Shown one piece after another: positions 41,776-50,584 of a stretch of 64,000 bases of DNA. This stretch comes from Streptomyces sp. NRRL F-6676 (lineage in GTDB: Bacteria > Actinomycetota > Actinomycetes > Streptomycetales > Streptomycetaceae): positions 62,001 to 126,000 of the forward strand of contig NZ_JOHS01000003.1 in the NCBI RefSeq assembly GCF_000725625.1, given 5' to 3'. The notes under the pieces are model-generated. The model made no database searches, was not told the DNA's origin, and saw only the letters and a program-made list of their open reading frames with translations. The number at the start of each line of letters is the position of its first letter. Within the stretch, counting starts at the first letter, position 1. The translations under genes and the position numbers were made by a program.

Positions 41776-43401
41776 ATGACCATCCGCATCCTCCCGGCCG
41801 TCGGCGACGCCGACGCGGCGCGCGGTCTGACCACCCTGCTCAGCCGGCTCGCCGACGCCGAACCCGCCCCGCCCGTCCCCGACTCCACCGCGCTCCTCGA
41901 CACCCTCGCGCGGCTCGCCGCCGACTCGCTCGACGAACTGCCCGAGGTCGTCCTCGTCCACGAGCGGATCGGGCCGGTCCCCGCGCTCGAACTCATCCGC
42001 GACCTGGTGCTGCGCTTCCCGGCCGTCGGCGTCGTCCTCATCACCTCCGACGCCGGGGCCGCCGTCCTCACCGCCGCGATGGACTCCGGCGCCCGCGGCA
42101 TCATCGGCCTGCCGCTCACCTACGACGCCCTCGCCGAACGCGTCCGGGCCGCCGCCACCTGGTCCGCCGGGATGCGCCGCCACCTCGGCAGCGCCACCCC
42201 CGAGCTGTACACGGGGCCGGGCGGCACGCTGATCACCGTCACCGGGGCCAAGGGCGGCGTCGGCGCCACCGTCACCGCCGTCCAGCTCGCCCTCGCCGCC
42301 CGCGCCTCGGGCCGTACGGTGGCGCTGGCCGACCTCGACCTCCAGTCCGGGGACGTCGCCTCCTATCTCGACGTGCAGTTCCGCCGCTCGGTCGCCGACC
42401 TCGCCGCCATCACCGACATCAACCCCCGGGTGCTCCAGGACGCCGTCTACGCCCACGACAGCGGCGTCTCCCTGCTGCTCGCGCCCGCCGAGGGGGAGCG
42501 CGGCGAGGAGGTCACCGACCGGGTCGCCCGCCAGGTGCTCGCCGCACTGCGCTCCCGGCACGACGTGGTCATCGTCGACTGCGGCTCCCAGCTGACCGCC
42601 GCCACCGCCGCCGCCGTCGAACTCGCCGACCAGGCCCTGCTGCTGGTCACCCCGGACGTCGTCGCCGTGCGCGCCGCCAAGCGCATGGTGCGGATGTGGG
42701 ACCGGCTCCAGATCCGCAAGGCCGAGGAGACCCTCACCGTCGTCAACCGGCACTCGCGCGGCACCGAGATCCAGCCCGGCATCGTCGAACGCGTCACCGG
42801 CACCCGCACCGCCCGCACCACCGTGCCCGCCGCCTTCAAGGAACTCCAGTCCGTCGTGGACGCCGGCCGCCTCCAGGACCTCGACACCCGCTCCTCCGTG
42901 AAACAGGCGCTGTGGGGCCTGGCGGGCGAACTCGGCCTGGTCGCCGTCACCGAGGGCGGCGGCGGACGACGGCGCCGGACCGGCTCCGACCGGGGCGCCC
43001 TCTCGCTGCGCCGCCGCACCTCCTCGGACCGGGGCGCGGTCACCCTCGAATTCGCGGGCATGTTCCCCATCGTCCTCGTCGTCATGGCGATCCTCTGGGA
43101 GTGCGTGCTCTACGGCTACACGTACTCCCTGGCCGGCAACGCGGCCGACGAGGCGGCCCGCGCGGCCACGGCCGCCTACGCGGTGCGCGGCGACGCCCAG
43201 GGCGCCTGCGAGGCGGCGGGCGCCAAGCACCTGCCGGACGCCTGGCAGGGCGCCGACATCGAGTGCTCCCCGTCCGGCTCCCTGATGCGGGCGACCGTAC
43301 GGGCCGACGTGCCGCTGTTCTTCCCCGGTGTCGACCTCGGCTGGAGCGTCGACGGCACGGCGGGGGCGGCGCTGGAACGGCCGGAGGGGAGCGACGGATG
43401 A
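41776..43401 (+). CDS. CpaE/TadZ-type ATPase fused to a TadE-like pilin domain
   Basis: 541 residues. Residues 1-135 look like a degenerate receiver; 150-400 form a MinD/ParA-type ATPase with GAKGGVGAT (Lys159 kept, the second Lys replaced by Ala164), LADLDLQSGDVASYL and VVIVDCGS. TadZ/CpaE is the polar localisation factor of Tad pili. After a basic linker with a duplicated SDRGA segment, residues 418-541 form a TadE pseudopilin: DRGAVTLEFAGMFP with the prepilin Gly420 and Glu425 at +5, a transmembrane helix, and a Cys pair. Usually these are separate proteins. The stop overlaps the next start (ATGA). Confidence 0.85.
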   Translation: MTIRILPAVGDADAARGLTTLLSRLADAEPAPPVPDSTALLDTLARLAADSLDELPEVVLVHERIGPVPALELIRDLVLRFPAVGVVLITSDAGAAVLTAAMDSGARGIIGLPLTYDALAERVRAAATWSAGMRRHLGSATPELYTGPGGTLITVTGAKGGVGATVTAVQLALAARASGRTVALADLDLQSGDVASYLDVQFRRSVADLAAITDINPRVLQDAVYAHDSGVSLLLAPAEGERGEEVTDRVARQVLAALRSRHDVVIVDCGSQLTAATAAAVELADQALLLVTPDVVAVRAAKRMVRMWDRLQIRKAEETLTVVNRHSRGTEIQPGIVERVTGTRTARTTVPAAFKELQSVVDAGRLQDLDTRSSVKQALWGLAGELGLVAVTEGGGGRRRRTGSDRGALSLRRRTSSDRGAVTLEFAGMFPIVLVVMAILWECVLYGYTYSLAGNAADEAARAATAAYAVRGDAQGACEAAGAKHLPDAWQGADIECSPSGSLMRATVRADVPLFFPGVDLGWSVDGTAGAALERPEGSDG

Positions 43402-43799
43402 CGACGCGTACCCTCCGGACGCGCCTCTTACGGGACGCGAAGCGCCACCGACGCCCCTGGAACCGGGACGACCGGGGCGTCTCCATGATCGAGTTCGCCG
43501 GCTACCTCCCCGTCCTCCTCGTCATCGGCCTGGCCGCCATCCAGCTCGGCCTCATCGGCTACGGCGTCAACCAGGCGGGCACGGCCGCCCGCGCCGCCGC
43601 CCGCGTCGCCTCCCAGCAGGGCGGCGACGGCACGGGCGCCGGCATCGCCGCCGTCAGCGGCTGGCTCGACCCCGACCCCTCCGTACAGCGCGGCACCGAC
43701 ACGACCACCGCCTCGGTCACCGTCCACGTCCCCGCCGTCATCCCGCTCTTCGACGACTTCGACCTCACCCGCACCGCCACCATGCCCACCGACGACTGA
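43398..43799 (+). CDS. TadE-like pseudopilin
   Basis: 133 residues. After a basic leader (~26 residues) the prepilin motif DRGVSMIEFAGYLPV gives Gly at -1 and Glu at +5, followed by a transmembrane helix and an ~80-residue outer domain. TadE/F are minor pilins processed by the prepilin peptidase. Codon 11 is TTA. Translationally coupled to the fusion gene. Confidence 0.85.
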   Translation: MTTRTLRTRLLRDAKRHRRPWNRDDRGVSMIEFAGYLPVLLVIGLAAIQLGLIGYGVNQAGTAARAAARVASQQGGDGTGAGIAAVSGWLDPDPSVQRGTDTTTASVTVHVPAVIPLFDDFDLTRTATMPTDD

Positions 43800-43824
43800 G
43801 CCCAGCAGAGAGGAGCTGACCCAT

Positions 43825-45165
43825 ATGAGCCTCCGCTCCCGCCTCGCCGCCCCCGACGACGGCAAGGCAGCCCGCGAGGACGGCCACCTCGTCGCCGTCT
43901 ACCGCGCCAAGCTCCTCGAGGAGATCGACCTCGCGGAGATGTCCGGCCTGGCCGCCACCGAGCGCCGCGCCCGCCTGGAGCGCGTCCTCGGCCACATCAT
44001 CAGCCGCGAGGGCCCGGTCCTCTCCTCCGCCGAACGCTCCCAGCTCATCCGCCGCGTCGTCGACGAGGCGCTCGGCCTCGGCGTCCTCGAACCGCTGCTC
44101 GCCGACGCGTCGATCACCGAGATCATGGTCAACGGCCCCGACTCGATCTTCGTCGAGCGGGCCGGCCGCGTCGAACAGCTCCCGCTCCGCTTCGCCTCCG
44201 CCGAGCAGCTGATGCAGACGATCGAACGCATCGTCTCCACCGTCAACCGCCGCGTCGACGAGTCCACGCCCATGGTCGACGCCCGGCTGCCCACCGGCGA
44301 GCGCGTCAACGTGATCATCCCGCCGCTCTCCCTGACCGGCCCCACCCTCACCATCCGCCGCTTCCCGCGCGCCTACACGCTCCCCGAACTGATCGGCCTC
44401 GGCTCGCTCGACGAGCAGATGCTGCTGCTGCTCGCCGCGTTCGTCCGCGCCCGCTTCAACATCATCGTCAGCGGCGGCACGGGCACCGGGAAGACGACGC
44501 TGCTCAACGCCCTCTCCGAGCTGATCCCCGACCGCGAGCGCATCATCACCATCGAGGACTCCGCCGAGCTCCAGCTCCAGCAGCAGCACGTGATCCGGCT
44601 GGAGTCCCGCCCGCCCAACGTCGAGGGCAAGGGCCGCATCACCATCCGCGACCTGGTCCGCAACTCGCTGCGCATGCGCCCCGACCGGATCATCGTCGGC
44701 GAGGTCCGCGGCGGCGAGACCCTCGACATGCTCCAGGCGATGTCCACCGGCCACGACGGCTCGCTCGCCACCGTCCACGCCAACTCCGCGGAGGACGCGC
44801 TGATGCGGTTGCAGACCCTCGGCTCCATGTCCGAGGTGATGATCCCCTTCGAGGCGCTCAAAGACCAGATCAACTCCGCCGTCGACGTCGTCGTCCAGCT
44901 CGCCCGGCACGCCGACGGCTCCCGCAAGATCGTCGAGATCGCCCTCGTCGTCAGCCACGGCCGCGAACAGTTCCGCATCGCCACGGTCTCCCGCTTCGCC
45001 GCCGACCCCCTCACCGCCGACCGGGTCGTCCGGGGCCGCTACGAACACCTGCCGCTGCCCCGCGAGGTCGCGGAGAAGCTGTACGTCGCGGGCGAGCCGC
45101 TCCCCCCGGCGTACGGGGTCGCGGACGCGCTCGACGTACGCAACATCAGGCAGGCACTCGGATGA
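43825..45165 (+). CDS. cpaF: Tad pilus assembly ATPase CpaF/TadA
   Basis: 446-residue type II/IV secretion ATPase powering pilin assembly. Motifs: Walker A SGGTGTGKTTLL (~217-228), Asp box IITIEDSAELQL, Walker B MRPDRIIVGEVRGGE, and the His box MSTGHDGSLATVHANS. The N-terminal domain has the ITEIMVNGPDSIFVERAGR signature. Hexameric, cytoplasmic, docking to TadB/TadC. ATG with AGGAG upstream. Confidence 0.95.
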   Translation: MSLRSRLAAPDDGKAAREDGHLVAVYRAKLLEEIDLAEMSGLAATERRARLERVLGHIISREGPVLSSAERSQLIRRVVDEALGLGVLEPLLADASITEIMVNGPDSIFVERAGRVEQLPLRFASAEQLMQTIERIVSTVNRRVDESTPMVDARLPTGERVNVIIPPLSLTGPTLTIRRFPRAYTLPELIGLGSLDEQMLLLLAAFVRARFNIIVSGGTGTGKTTLLNALSELIPDRERIITIEDSAELQLQQQHVIRLESRPPNVEGKGRITIRDLVRNSLRMRPDRIIVGEVRGGETLDMLQAMSTGHDGSLATVHANSAEDALMRLQTLGSMSEVMIPFEALKDQINSAVDVVVQLARHADGSRKIVEIALVVSHGREQFRIATVSRFAADPLTADRVVRGRYEHLPLPREVAEKLYVAGEPLPPAYGVADALDVRNIRQALG

Positions 45166-45199
45166 CACTCGCCCTTTCGGCTCCCCGGAGGTGCCGGCC

Positions 45200-46147
45200 A
45201 TGAACAACCAGGCGCTCCTCGCCCTCGGCGCCACCGTCCTCGGCGGCACGCTCGCCGTCGCCGGCGTCCACGCGTACGCCTCCGGGCGCGCCCAGCGCCG
45301 CGCCCTGGAGGACCGGCTCGCCGGACCCGGCAGCGGCCCGCCGCGCACGGCCTCGGGCCGCGTTCGCCACTTCACCGGCGTCGACCGGCGGGTCCGCCGC
45401 ACCCGCCTCGGGCGCGCGGTCCACCTCCGGCTGACGACCACGGGGCTCGACCTGACGGCCGGCGAGTTCGTCACCTACGTGACATTCGTCGTCGTCGCCC
45501 TCTGGCTGATCGCGGCCGCCGCCCTCGCCCCGTTCTTCGGCCCGATCGCCGCCCTGATCGGCGTGTGGAGCGCGGTCGTCTTCCTCAACTGGCAGCGCCA
45601 GAAACGCATCGAGGCGTTCATCAACCAGCTCCCCGACGTCGCCCGCCTCCTCGCCAACGCCACCGCCGCCGGACTCGCCCTGCGCACCGCGCTCGCCATG
45701 GCCGCCGAGGAACTGGAGGCCCCCGCGGGCGAGGAACTGGCCCGGGTCGCCGACCAGCTCAGCCTGGGCCGCACCATCGACGACGCCCTCGGCGAGCTCG
45801 CCGAGCGGCTGCCCTCGCGCGAGCTGATCGTCCTCGTCACCACCCTCGTCCTGTCCAACCGGGCCGGCGGCTCCGTCGTCAGCTCGCTGCGCAACCTCAC
45901 CCAGACCCTGGAGGACCGCAAGGAGACCCGCCGCGAGGTGCGCACCATGCTCTCCGAGGTCAACGCCACCGCCTTCACCGTGCCGATGCTGGGCCTCGGC
46001 TCCCTCGTCCTGGTGAACTCCTCGAACGAGGGCGCCCTCGCCCGCGTCACCGGCTCCCCGATCGGCCAGGCGCTGGTGCTGATCTCCCTCGGCCTCTACA
46101 CCGTCGGCTTCTTCGTCATCCGCCGCCTCGGCCGGATCGAAGTCTGA
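45200..46147 (+). CDS. tadB: Tad pilus platform protein TadB (type II secretion F family)
   Basis: 315 residues. Two N-terminal hydrophobic segments, a cytoplasmic GspF-like helical domain (FINQLPDVARLLANATAAGLALRTALA ... GRTIDDALGELAERLPSRELIVLVTTLVLSNRAGGS) and two C-terminal transmembrane helices. Forms the inner-membrane platform with TadC. ATG at 45200 has GGAGG eight nt upstream; a GTG at 45191 is less likely. Confidence 0.9.
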   Translation: MNNQALLALGATVLGGTLAVAGVHAYASGRAQRRALEDRLAGPGSGPPRTASGRVRHFTGVDRRVRRTRLGRAVHLRLTTTGLDLTAGEFVTYVTFVVVALWLIAAAALAPFFGPIAALIGVWSAVVFLNWQRQKRIEAFINQLPDVARLLANATAAGLALRTALAMAAEELEAPAGEELARVADQLSLGRTIDDALGELAERLPSRELIVLVTTLVLSNRAGGSVVSSLRNLTQTLEDRKETRREVRTMLSEVNATAFTVPMLGLGSLVLVNSSNEGALARVTGSPIGQALVLISLGLYTVGFFVIRRLGRIEV

Positions 46148-46167
46148 GGAAAGGGACCGAACAGGCC

Positions 46168-47058
46168 ATGCTGCCCCTGCTCCTCGCGCTCCTGACGGCC
46201 GCGTCCGTCGCCGGTGTCCTGCTCGGCATCCGCATGATCCGCGCGGAGGCCAAGCTCCCCACCGACCTCGCGCTCGCCCTGGAGATCGGCGCCACCCGCG
46301 TCTCCGCGGCGGGCTCCGCCGTCGACCGCCTCGGCATGCGGTTCGCCCCCCTCGTCCTGCGCCTGATGGGCCCCCGCCGCACCGACGCCAAACGCCGCCG
46401 CATCGACATGGCGGGCAACCCCGGCGGCCTCACCCTCAACCGCTACGCCGCCCGCCGCGCCGTCTACGGCTTCTTCGGCGCGTTCATGGGCCTGGTCTTC
46501 CTCACCACCGGCCACCCGCTGATCGCGCTCGCCACCCTCGCCTTCGGCCTGCTCGCCGCCGACGCCCTCATCTGGCAGGCCATCCGCGACCGCAAGGACG
46601 TCATCGACCGCACCCTGCCCGACTTCCTCGACGTCCTCGCCGTCGTCGTCTCCGCGGGCCTCGGCTTCCGCCAGGCGCTGGACCGCGTCGCCGACAAGTA
46701 CGAGGGCCCCTGGGCCGACGAACTCCGCATCACCCTGCGCCAGATGGACATGGGCGTCAGCCGCCGCCAGGCCTTCGACGAACTGCGCCGCCGCAACAGC
46801 TCCGAACAGGTCGCCCAGTTCGTCTCGGCGCTCCAGCAGGGCGAGGAACTCGGCTCCCCGATCGCCGAGACGCTCATCCAGCTCGCCACGGACATGCGCC
46901 GCACCGACGCCCAGAACGCCCGCCGCCGCGCCGCCAAGACCATCCCCAAGGCCACGATGGTCACCCTGGTCTTTATGCTCCCGGCCACGATGATCCTCAT
47001 CGCCACCGGCATGTTCCTGGGCTCCGGCACGAACTTCGGCTCGATCCTGGGGCGCTGA
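46168..47058 (+). CDS. tadC: Tad pilus platform protein TadC (type II secretion F family)
   Basis: 296 residues with transmembrane helices at the N-terminus, near 95-135 and at the C-terminus, and the GspF domain RTLPDFLDVLAVVVSAGLGFRQALDRV ... RQAFDELRRRNSSEQVAQFVSALQQGEELGSPI. Paralogue of TadB; both are needed for assembly. Followed 1 bp later by the histidine kinase. Confidence 0.9.
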   Translation: MLPLLLALLTAASVAGVLLGIRMIRAEAKLPTDLALALEIGATRVSAAGSAVDRLGMRFAPLVLRLMGPRRTDAKRRRIDMAGNPGGLTLNRYAARRAVYGFFGAFMGLVFLTTGHPLIALATLAFGLLAADALIWQAIRDRKDVIDRTLPDFLDVLAVVVSAGLGFRQALDRVADKYEGPWADELRITLRQMDMGVSRRQAFDELRRRNSSEQVAQFVSALQQGEELGSPIAETLIQLATDMRRTDAQNARRRAAKTIPKATMVTLVFMLPATMILIATGMFLGSGTNFGSILGR

Positions 47059-47059
47059 G

Positions 47060-48337
47060 ATGACCACGCCGCACACCAGGGGCTACCTGGAGGACGACGC
47101 CCCCGCCCCGCCCACCCTCCGCCTCCAACTGGGCGCCCTGCAAACCCTGTGCCGCCAGACCTTCGCCGTCCGCCTGGCCGCCCTGCTCGTCGGCACGCCC
47201 TTCGCTCTCGCCCACACCACCACCGGCGCCCCCCGCTACGCGGCCCTCGCCGCCGGGGTCCTCGGCAGCACCGCCTCGTACGCCATGCTCCGCGACTGGC
47301 ACCGCTTCGGCCCCCGGGTCCTCGCCCACCCGAGCCTCATGGCCCTGGACCTCCTCTTCGTGGCCACCCTCCTCCTCACCGCCTCCCCGGCCTCCCCCCT
47401 GGCCTACGCCACCGTGTGCACCCCCCTGCTCTCCGGCCTCCTCTACGGCCGGCGCGGCACCGGCGTCTTCACCGGGCTGCAACTGATCGTCCTCGTCACC
47501 GTCTTCCGCGCCTGGTCCCACCACCCCGGCGCCGGCGCCAACACCGCGCTCCTCGCCGGCTTCTGCGTCGCCGCCGGCATCATCGGCGTGACCCTGCGCA
47601 ACCTGGTGTTCCGCTTCGGCGCGGCCGGCCAGGCCCTGGCCGAGGTCAACGCCCGCCTCGCCGTCGCGGAGGCGGTCGCCTCCGAACGCGTCCGCCTGGC
47701 CCGCGAGATGCACGACTCGGTGGCGAAGACCCTGCACGGCCTGGCCTTCACGGCAGAGGCCCTGGCGACGTCGGCGGACCGGGCCGACCCGGGAACCCTG
47801 AAACACCAGGCAGCCCTGGTGGCCGCCGCCGCCCGCCGGGCCGCCACGGAATCCCGCCACGTCCTGACGGACCTGCGCGCCCGCACGGACACGCACGCAC
47901 CGACGGACCTGGCAGCGGAACTGAGGTCGTACGCGACGGACTTCACGACCCGCACCTCCCTCCGCACCACCCTGGACCTCACCGCACACCCGCCTCTCCC
48001 CCCGTCCGCGATCCACCACCTCCTGGCCCTCACCTCCGAGGCCCTGGAGAACGTCCGCCGCCACGCCCACGCCACCCACGTACACCTGACCCTGGGGACA
48101 TCCGCACCCGGCGGCCTCCTCCTCCGCATCGAGGACGACGGCACCGGCATCCCGCACCCGGAGCGCTCCCTGTCCGACCTGACGCATTCCGGCCACTTCG
48201 GCCTGCTGGGCATGGCGGAACGCGCCCAGGCGCTGGGCGGCGAACTCGACCTCACCCGCCTGCCCCAGGGCGGCACGAGAGTCGAGCTCCGCGCCCCCGC
48301 GCCCTTCGCCCCACAGAAGGAGGCCGCACATGCCTGA
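47060..48337 (+). CDS. Sensor histidine kinase (HisKA_3 type) of the Tad locus
   Basis: 425 residues. The first 180 hold about five to six hydrophobic segments forming a membrane sensor. The phosphoacceptor box is ERVRLAREMHDSVAKTLHGL with His in the DesK/NarX-type motif, and the catalytic domain has LTSEALENVRRHAHATHV (N box), EDDGTGIP (G1) and GHFGLLGMAERA (G2). It phosphorylates the response regulator encoded next, with which it overlaps by 8 nt. Placement inside the pilus operon suggests it controls pilus expression in response to an envelope signal. Confidence 0.9.
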   Translation: MTTPHTRGYLEDDAPAPPTLRLQLGALQTLCRQTFAVRLAALLVGTPFALAHTTTGAPRYAALAAGVLGSTASYAMLRDWHRFGPRVLAHPSLMALDLLFVATLLLTASPASPLAYATVCTPLLSGLLYGRRGTGVFTGLQLIVLVTVFRAWSHHPGAGANTALLAGFCVAAGIIGVTLRNLVFRFGAAGQALAEVNARLAVAEAVASERVRLAREMHDSVAKTLHGLAFTAEALATSADRADPGTLKHQAALVAAAARRAATESRHVLTDLRARTDTHAPTDLAAELRSYATDFTTRTSLRTTLDLTAHPPLPPSAIHHLLALTSEALENVRRHAHATHVHLTLGTSAPGGLLLRIEDDGTGIPHPERSLSDLTHSGHFGLLGMAERAQALGGELDLTRLPQGGTRVELRAPAPFAPQKEAAHA

Positions 48338-49064
48338 CCAGGCACGACCCCTACGGGTACTGGTGGCCGACGACAACCCGGTCGTCCGGGCGGGCCTGAC
48401 CGCACTGCTCGACGCACACCCCGGCATCGAGGTCGTCGCGGCGGCCCCCGACGGCGCCCAAGCCCTGACCCTCGCCGCCCGTCACCGCCCGGACGTCGTC
48501 CTCCTGGACGCCCGCATGCCGGGCACCGACGGCCTCACGGCCCTGCCGGAGCTGGCCCGGCTGGCCCCGGTCCTGATGGTCACGTACAGCACGGAACCCG
48601 AGGTCATGCGGGAGGCCGCCCGTCGGGGCGCGAGCGGCTACCTGGTCCACGGCGGGTTCACGACCCCGGAACTGATCGACGCGGTGAGGACGGCGGGGGC
48701 GACGGGCCGGGGTTCCGGCCCCCCTGTCCGGTCTTCACCCCCGCCCCCTCCCGAACCGAGCGATTTCCCTTCGCAGCTGCAACCGCCCGTGGCACAGTCG
48801 TCGAAGGCACGCTTCGCCCGGGCGACCGCTTCCGGCCGCCGCCCGCCCGACCACCGGGACTTCGGGCTGAGCTCACGGGAGGTGGAGGTCATGGATCTCA
48901 TCGCGTCCGGCATGAACAACCGCCAGATCGCCGCCGCCTGCTTCATCAGCGAGAAGACGGTGAAGAACCACATCAACCGCATCTTCGCGAAACTGCACAG
49001 CGCCTCCCGCAGCGAAGCGATCGCCCACTGGCTCGGCACGGCCCACCAGGGATGGCCGGCATGA
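48330..49064 (+). CDS. LuxR/NarL-type response regulator of the Tad locus
   Basis: 244 residues. Receiver domain with acidic pair ADD (14-15), phosphorylatable Asp60 in VVLLDARMP and Thr85; the usual conserved Lys near position 107 is His (GYLVHGGF). A long Pro/Ser-rich linker (about 125-175) leads to the LuxR HTH: LSSREVEVMDLIASGMNNRQIAAACFISEKTVKNHINRIFAKL. Partner of the preceding kinase; probable target is the pilin promoter just downstream or the operon itself. Confidence 0.9.
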   Translation: MPDQARPLRVLVADDNPVVRAGLTALLDAHPGIEVVAAAPDGAQALTLAARHRPDVVLLDARMPGTDGLTALPELARLAPVLMVTYSTEPEVMREAARRGASGYLVHGGFTTPELIDAVRTAGATGRGSGPPVRSSPPPPPEPSDFPSQLQPPVAQSSKARFARATASGRRPPDHRDFGLSSREVEVMDLIASGMNNRQIAAACFISEKTVKNHINRIFAKLHSASRSEAIAHWLGTAHQGWPA

Positions 49065-49083
49065 CCCCACGCCCCTACGGAAG

Positions 49084-49113
49084 TTGGGCCCCCGGACCCA
49101 CTCAAAGTAGACG
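49084..49113 (+). promoter_or_regulatory. Weak candidate promoter before flp
   Basis: TTGGGC (49084-49089) and TAGACG (49108-49113), 18-bp spacing, in the 105-bp gap between the response regulator and flp. A separate promoter here would allow high pilin expression. Confidence 0.3.
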
Positions 49114-49169
49114 CCTTCTCACGTACGGTGTCGACGTCGGCTGTGCCACGGTACGGGAGGGCAGGGGTG

Positions 49170-49370
49170 ATGAGCCGCTTCACCAGCTGGAGGAAGACGG
49201 TTGTCTCCCGCATGCGGGGGGCAGGGCGGGACGCGGGGGCGGGGTTCGTGGAGTATGCGGGCCTGATGATCATCATTGCGGGGATTTTCACGCTGATCGA
49301 CAGCCTGGGCCTGGATGGTCTCATCTCGACCGCGATCTTGAACGCCGTCCAGGACGTCATCGGCGGCTGA
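49170..49370 (+). CDS. flp: Flp-type major pilin
   Basis: 66 residues. Basic leader (to about residue 22), then DAGAGFVEYAGLMIIIAGIF: cleavage after the first Gly leaves Glu at +5 followed by Tyr, the Flp/type IVb signature, and a hydrophobic helix that forms the pilus core. The short C-terminal part is typical of actinobacterial Flp. GGGAGG precedes ATG 49170. It would be polymerised by CpaF/TadBC. Confidence 0.9.
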   Translation: MSRFTSWRKTVVSRMRGAGRDAGAGFVEYAGLMIIIAGIFTLIDSLGLDGLISTAILNAVQDVIGG

Positions 49371-49972
49371 CGGCTGCGGCGCGGAGCGACCGAGGGCAGA
49401 TCCTTCCGCTCTACATCTGGTTGACGGCGATTTTGCTCCTCGCAGCTCTCGTCTTCTTCGTCTTCGCCCAGGCGGCGTCCGCACGTAACGGAGCCCAGTC
49501 CGCCGCGGACGCCGCCGCGCTGGCAGCCGCGCAGGACGCCCGTGACGAGCTGATGCACCGGCTGGGAGCCGACATAGGCACGGACGAGGGCTGGCTCGAC
49601 TGGCTGGACGGCGATCTGCCGAACGACGCGGGGGCCGGCGCCGCCGCACAGGAACTGGCGGCCCAGAACGACTCGACCGTCCAGGGCGGAGCCCAGCCGG
49701 TCATGCGCGACGGCTACCCCGGCTTCGAGGTGGCCGTACAGACGAACTACACCGTGGGCGACTCGATCATCCCCGGCACCGAGGGACAGCACGCCCGCGC
49801 CCACGCCGTGGCGGTCATCCAGCCGCGGTGCGACTTCGCTCTCGACGCCGACCCCAAGAAACCCGTGGAACTGGACTGCGACGGCCAGACGGTGAACATC
49901 GATCCCACCGATTTCGAACCGGACGACCTCCCGGACGCGTCCGTGCTGTTCTCCGTACATCTGGCCGAGTGA
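49367..49972 (+). CDS. TadG-like pilus-associated membrane protein with non-canonical start
   Basis: 201 residues if begun at the CTG (49367), which overlaps the flp stop (CTGA). The conserved start of the family is SDRGQILPLYIWLTAILLLA, a transmembrane helix, then ARNGAQSAADAAALAAAQDA, both typical of TadG/pilus Tad N-terminal domains; an outer domain of ~130 residues follows. No ATG, GTG or TTG lies in frame between flp's middle and this motif (nearest ones are at 49061 or inside the helix), so initiation at CTG by coupling is inferred. Confidence 0.75.
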   Translation: MTAAARSDRGQILPLYIWLTAILLLAALVFFVFAQAASARNGAQSAADAAALAAAQDARDELMHRLGADIGTDEGWLDWLDGDLPNDAGAGAAAQELAAQNDSTVQGGAQPVMRDGYPGFEVAVQTNYTVGDSIIPGTEGQHARAHAVAVIQPRCDFALDADPKKPVELDCDGQTVNIDPTDFEPDDLPDASVLFSVHLAE

Positions 49973-49987
49973 AAGGAACGCGTACCG

Positions 49988-50581
49988 ATGACGTACCGGC
50001 ACACCAGGAAGGGCCGCAGGGCGCTGAGCGCGGTGGCGATCACGGCTGGGCTGCTCCTCACGGTGGCCGGCTGCGGTGGGGGAGGGGACAGCGACTCCGA
50101 CAAGGGAGCGACATCGTCGTCGGTTCCGGCCAAGAGCAAGGAAAGCGGAGGCGGTGGTGAGGAGACGCAGGAGTCCTCGGACTCGGTCCTCGCCGAAGTG
50201 AAGGGCGAAAACGGGATCACCCTTGCGGTCACGTCCGCGAAACGTGACGACGGCGGGTTCGTGACCGTCGAGGGTACGGTCACCAACAACACGGACAACA
50301 CATGGATCGCGGCAAGTTGGCGAGGAGACGAGCGAGAGCTGGCCAAGAACGGGGCATCCATCGCAGGCGCCACCTTGATCGATCCACAGGGCAAGAAGAA
50401 GTACCTCATCCTGCGGGACACCTCGGGGCGTTGCTTGTGCACGCAGTTCACCGGCGGCGTACGGCAGGGAGAGACCTCGACCTGGTTTGCCCAATTCCCC
50501 GCCCCACCCGAGGACACCACGAAGGTCGACTTCCAGGTGGGCTCCATGCCCCCCGCCTCCATCGAGATCTCCGAGGGGTGA
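49988..50581 (+). CDS. Lipoprotein of the Tad locus
   Basis: 197 residues with a lipoprotein signal peptide and lipobox LTVAGC (Cys29), a Ser/Gly/Glu-rich tether (30-65), and a beta-rich domain (ITLAVTSAKRDDGGFVTVEGTVTNNTDNTW) resembling a DUF4352/FxLYD-like immunoglobulin fold. It is anchored outside the membrane. 15 bp after the TadG-like gene and 3 bp before the OmpA-domain gene, so part of the same operon. Confidence 0.75.
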   Translation: MTYRHTRKGRRALSAVAITAGLLLTVAGCGGGGDSDSDKGATSSSVPAKSKESGGGGEETQESSDSVLAEVKGENGITLAVTSAKRDDGGFVTVEGTVTNNTDNTWIAASWRGDERELAKNGASIAGATLIDPQGKKKYLILRDTSGRCLCTQFTGGVRQGETSTWFAQFPAPPEDTTKVDFQVGSMPPASIEISEG

Positions 50582-50584
50582 CCC

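Noticed and set aside
49052..49366. Upstream extension of the TadG-like frame to an ATG at 49052 or 49061
   Set aside because: It would run through the whole flp gene in another frame and has no family similarity there.
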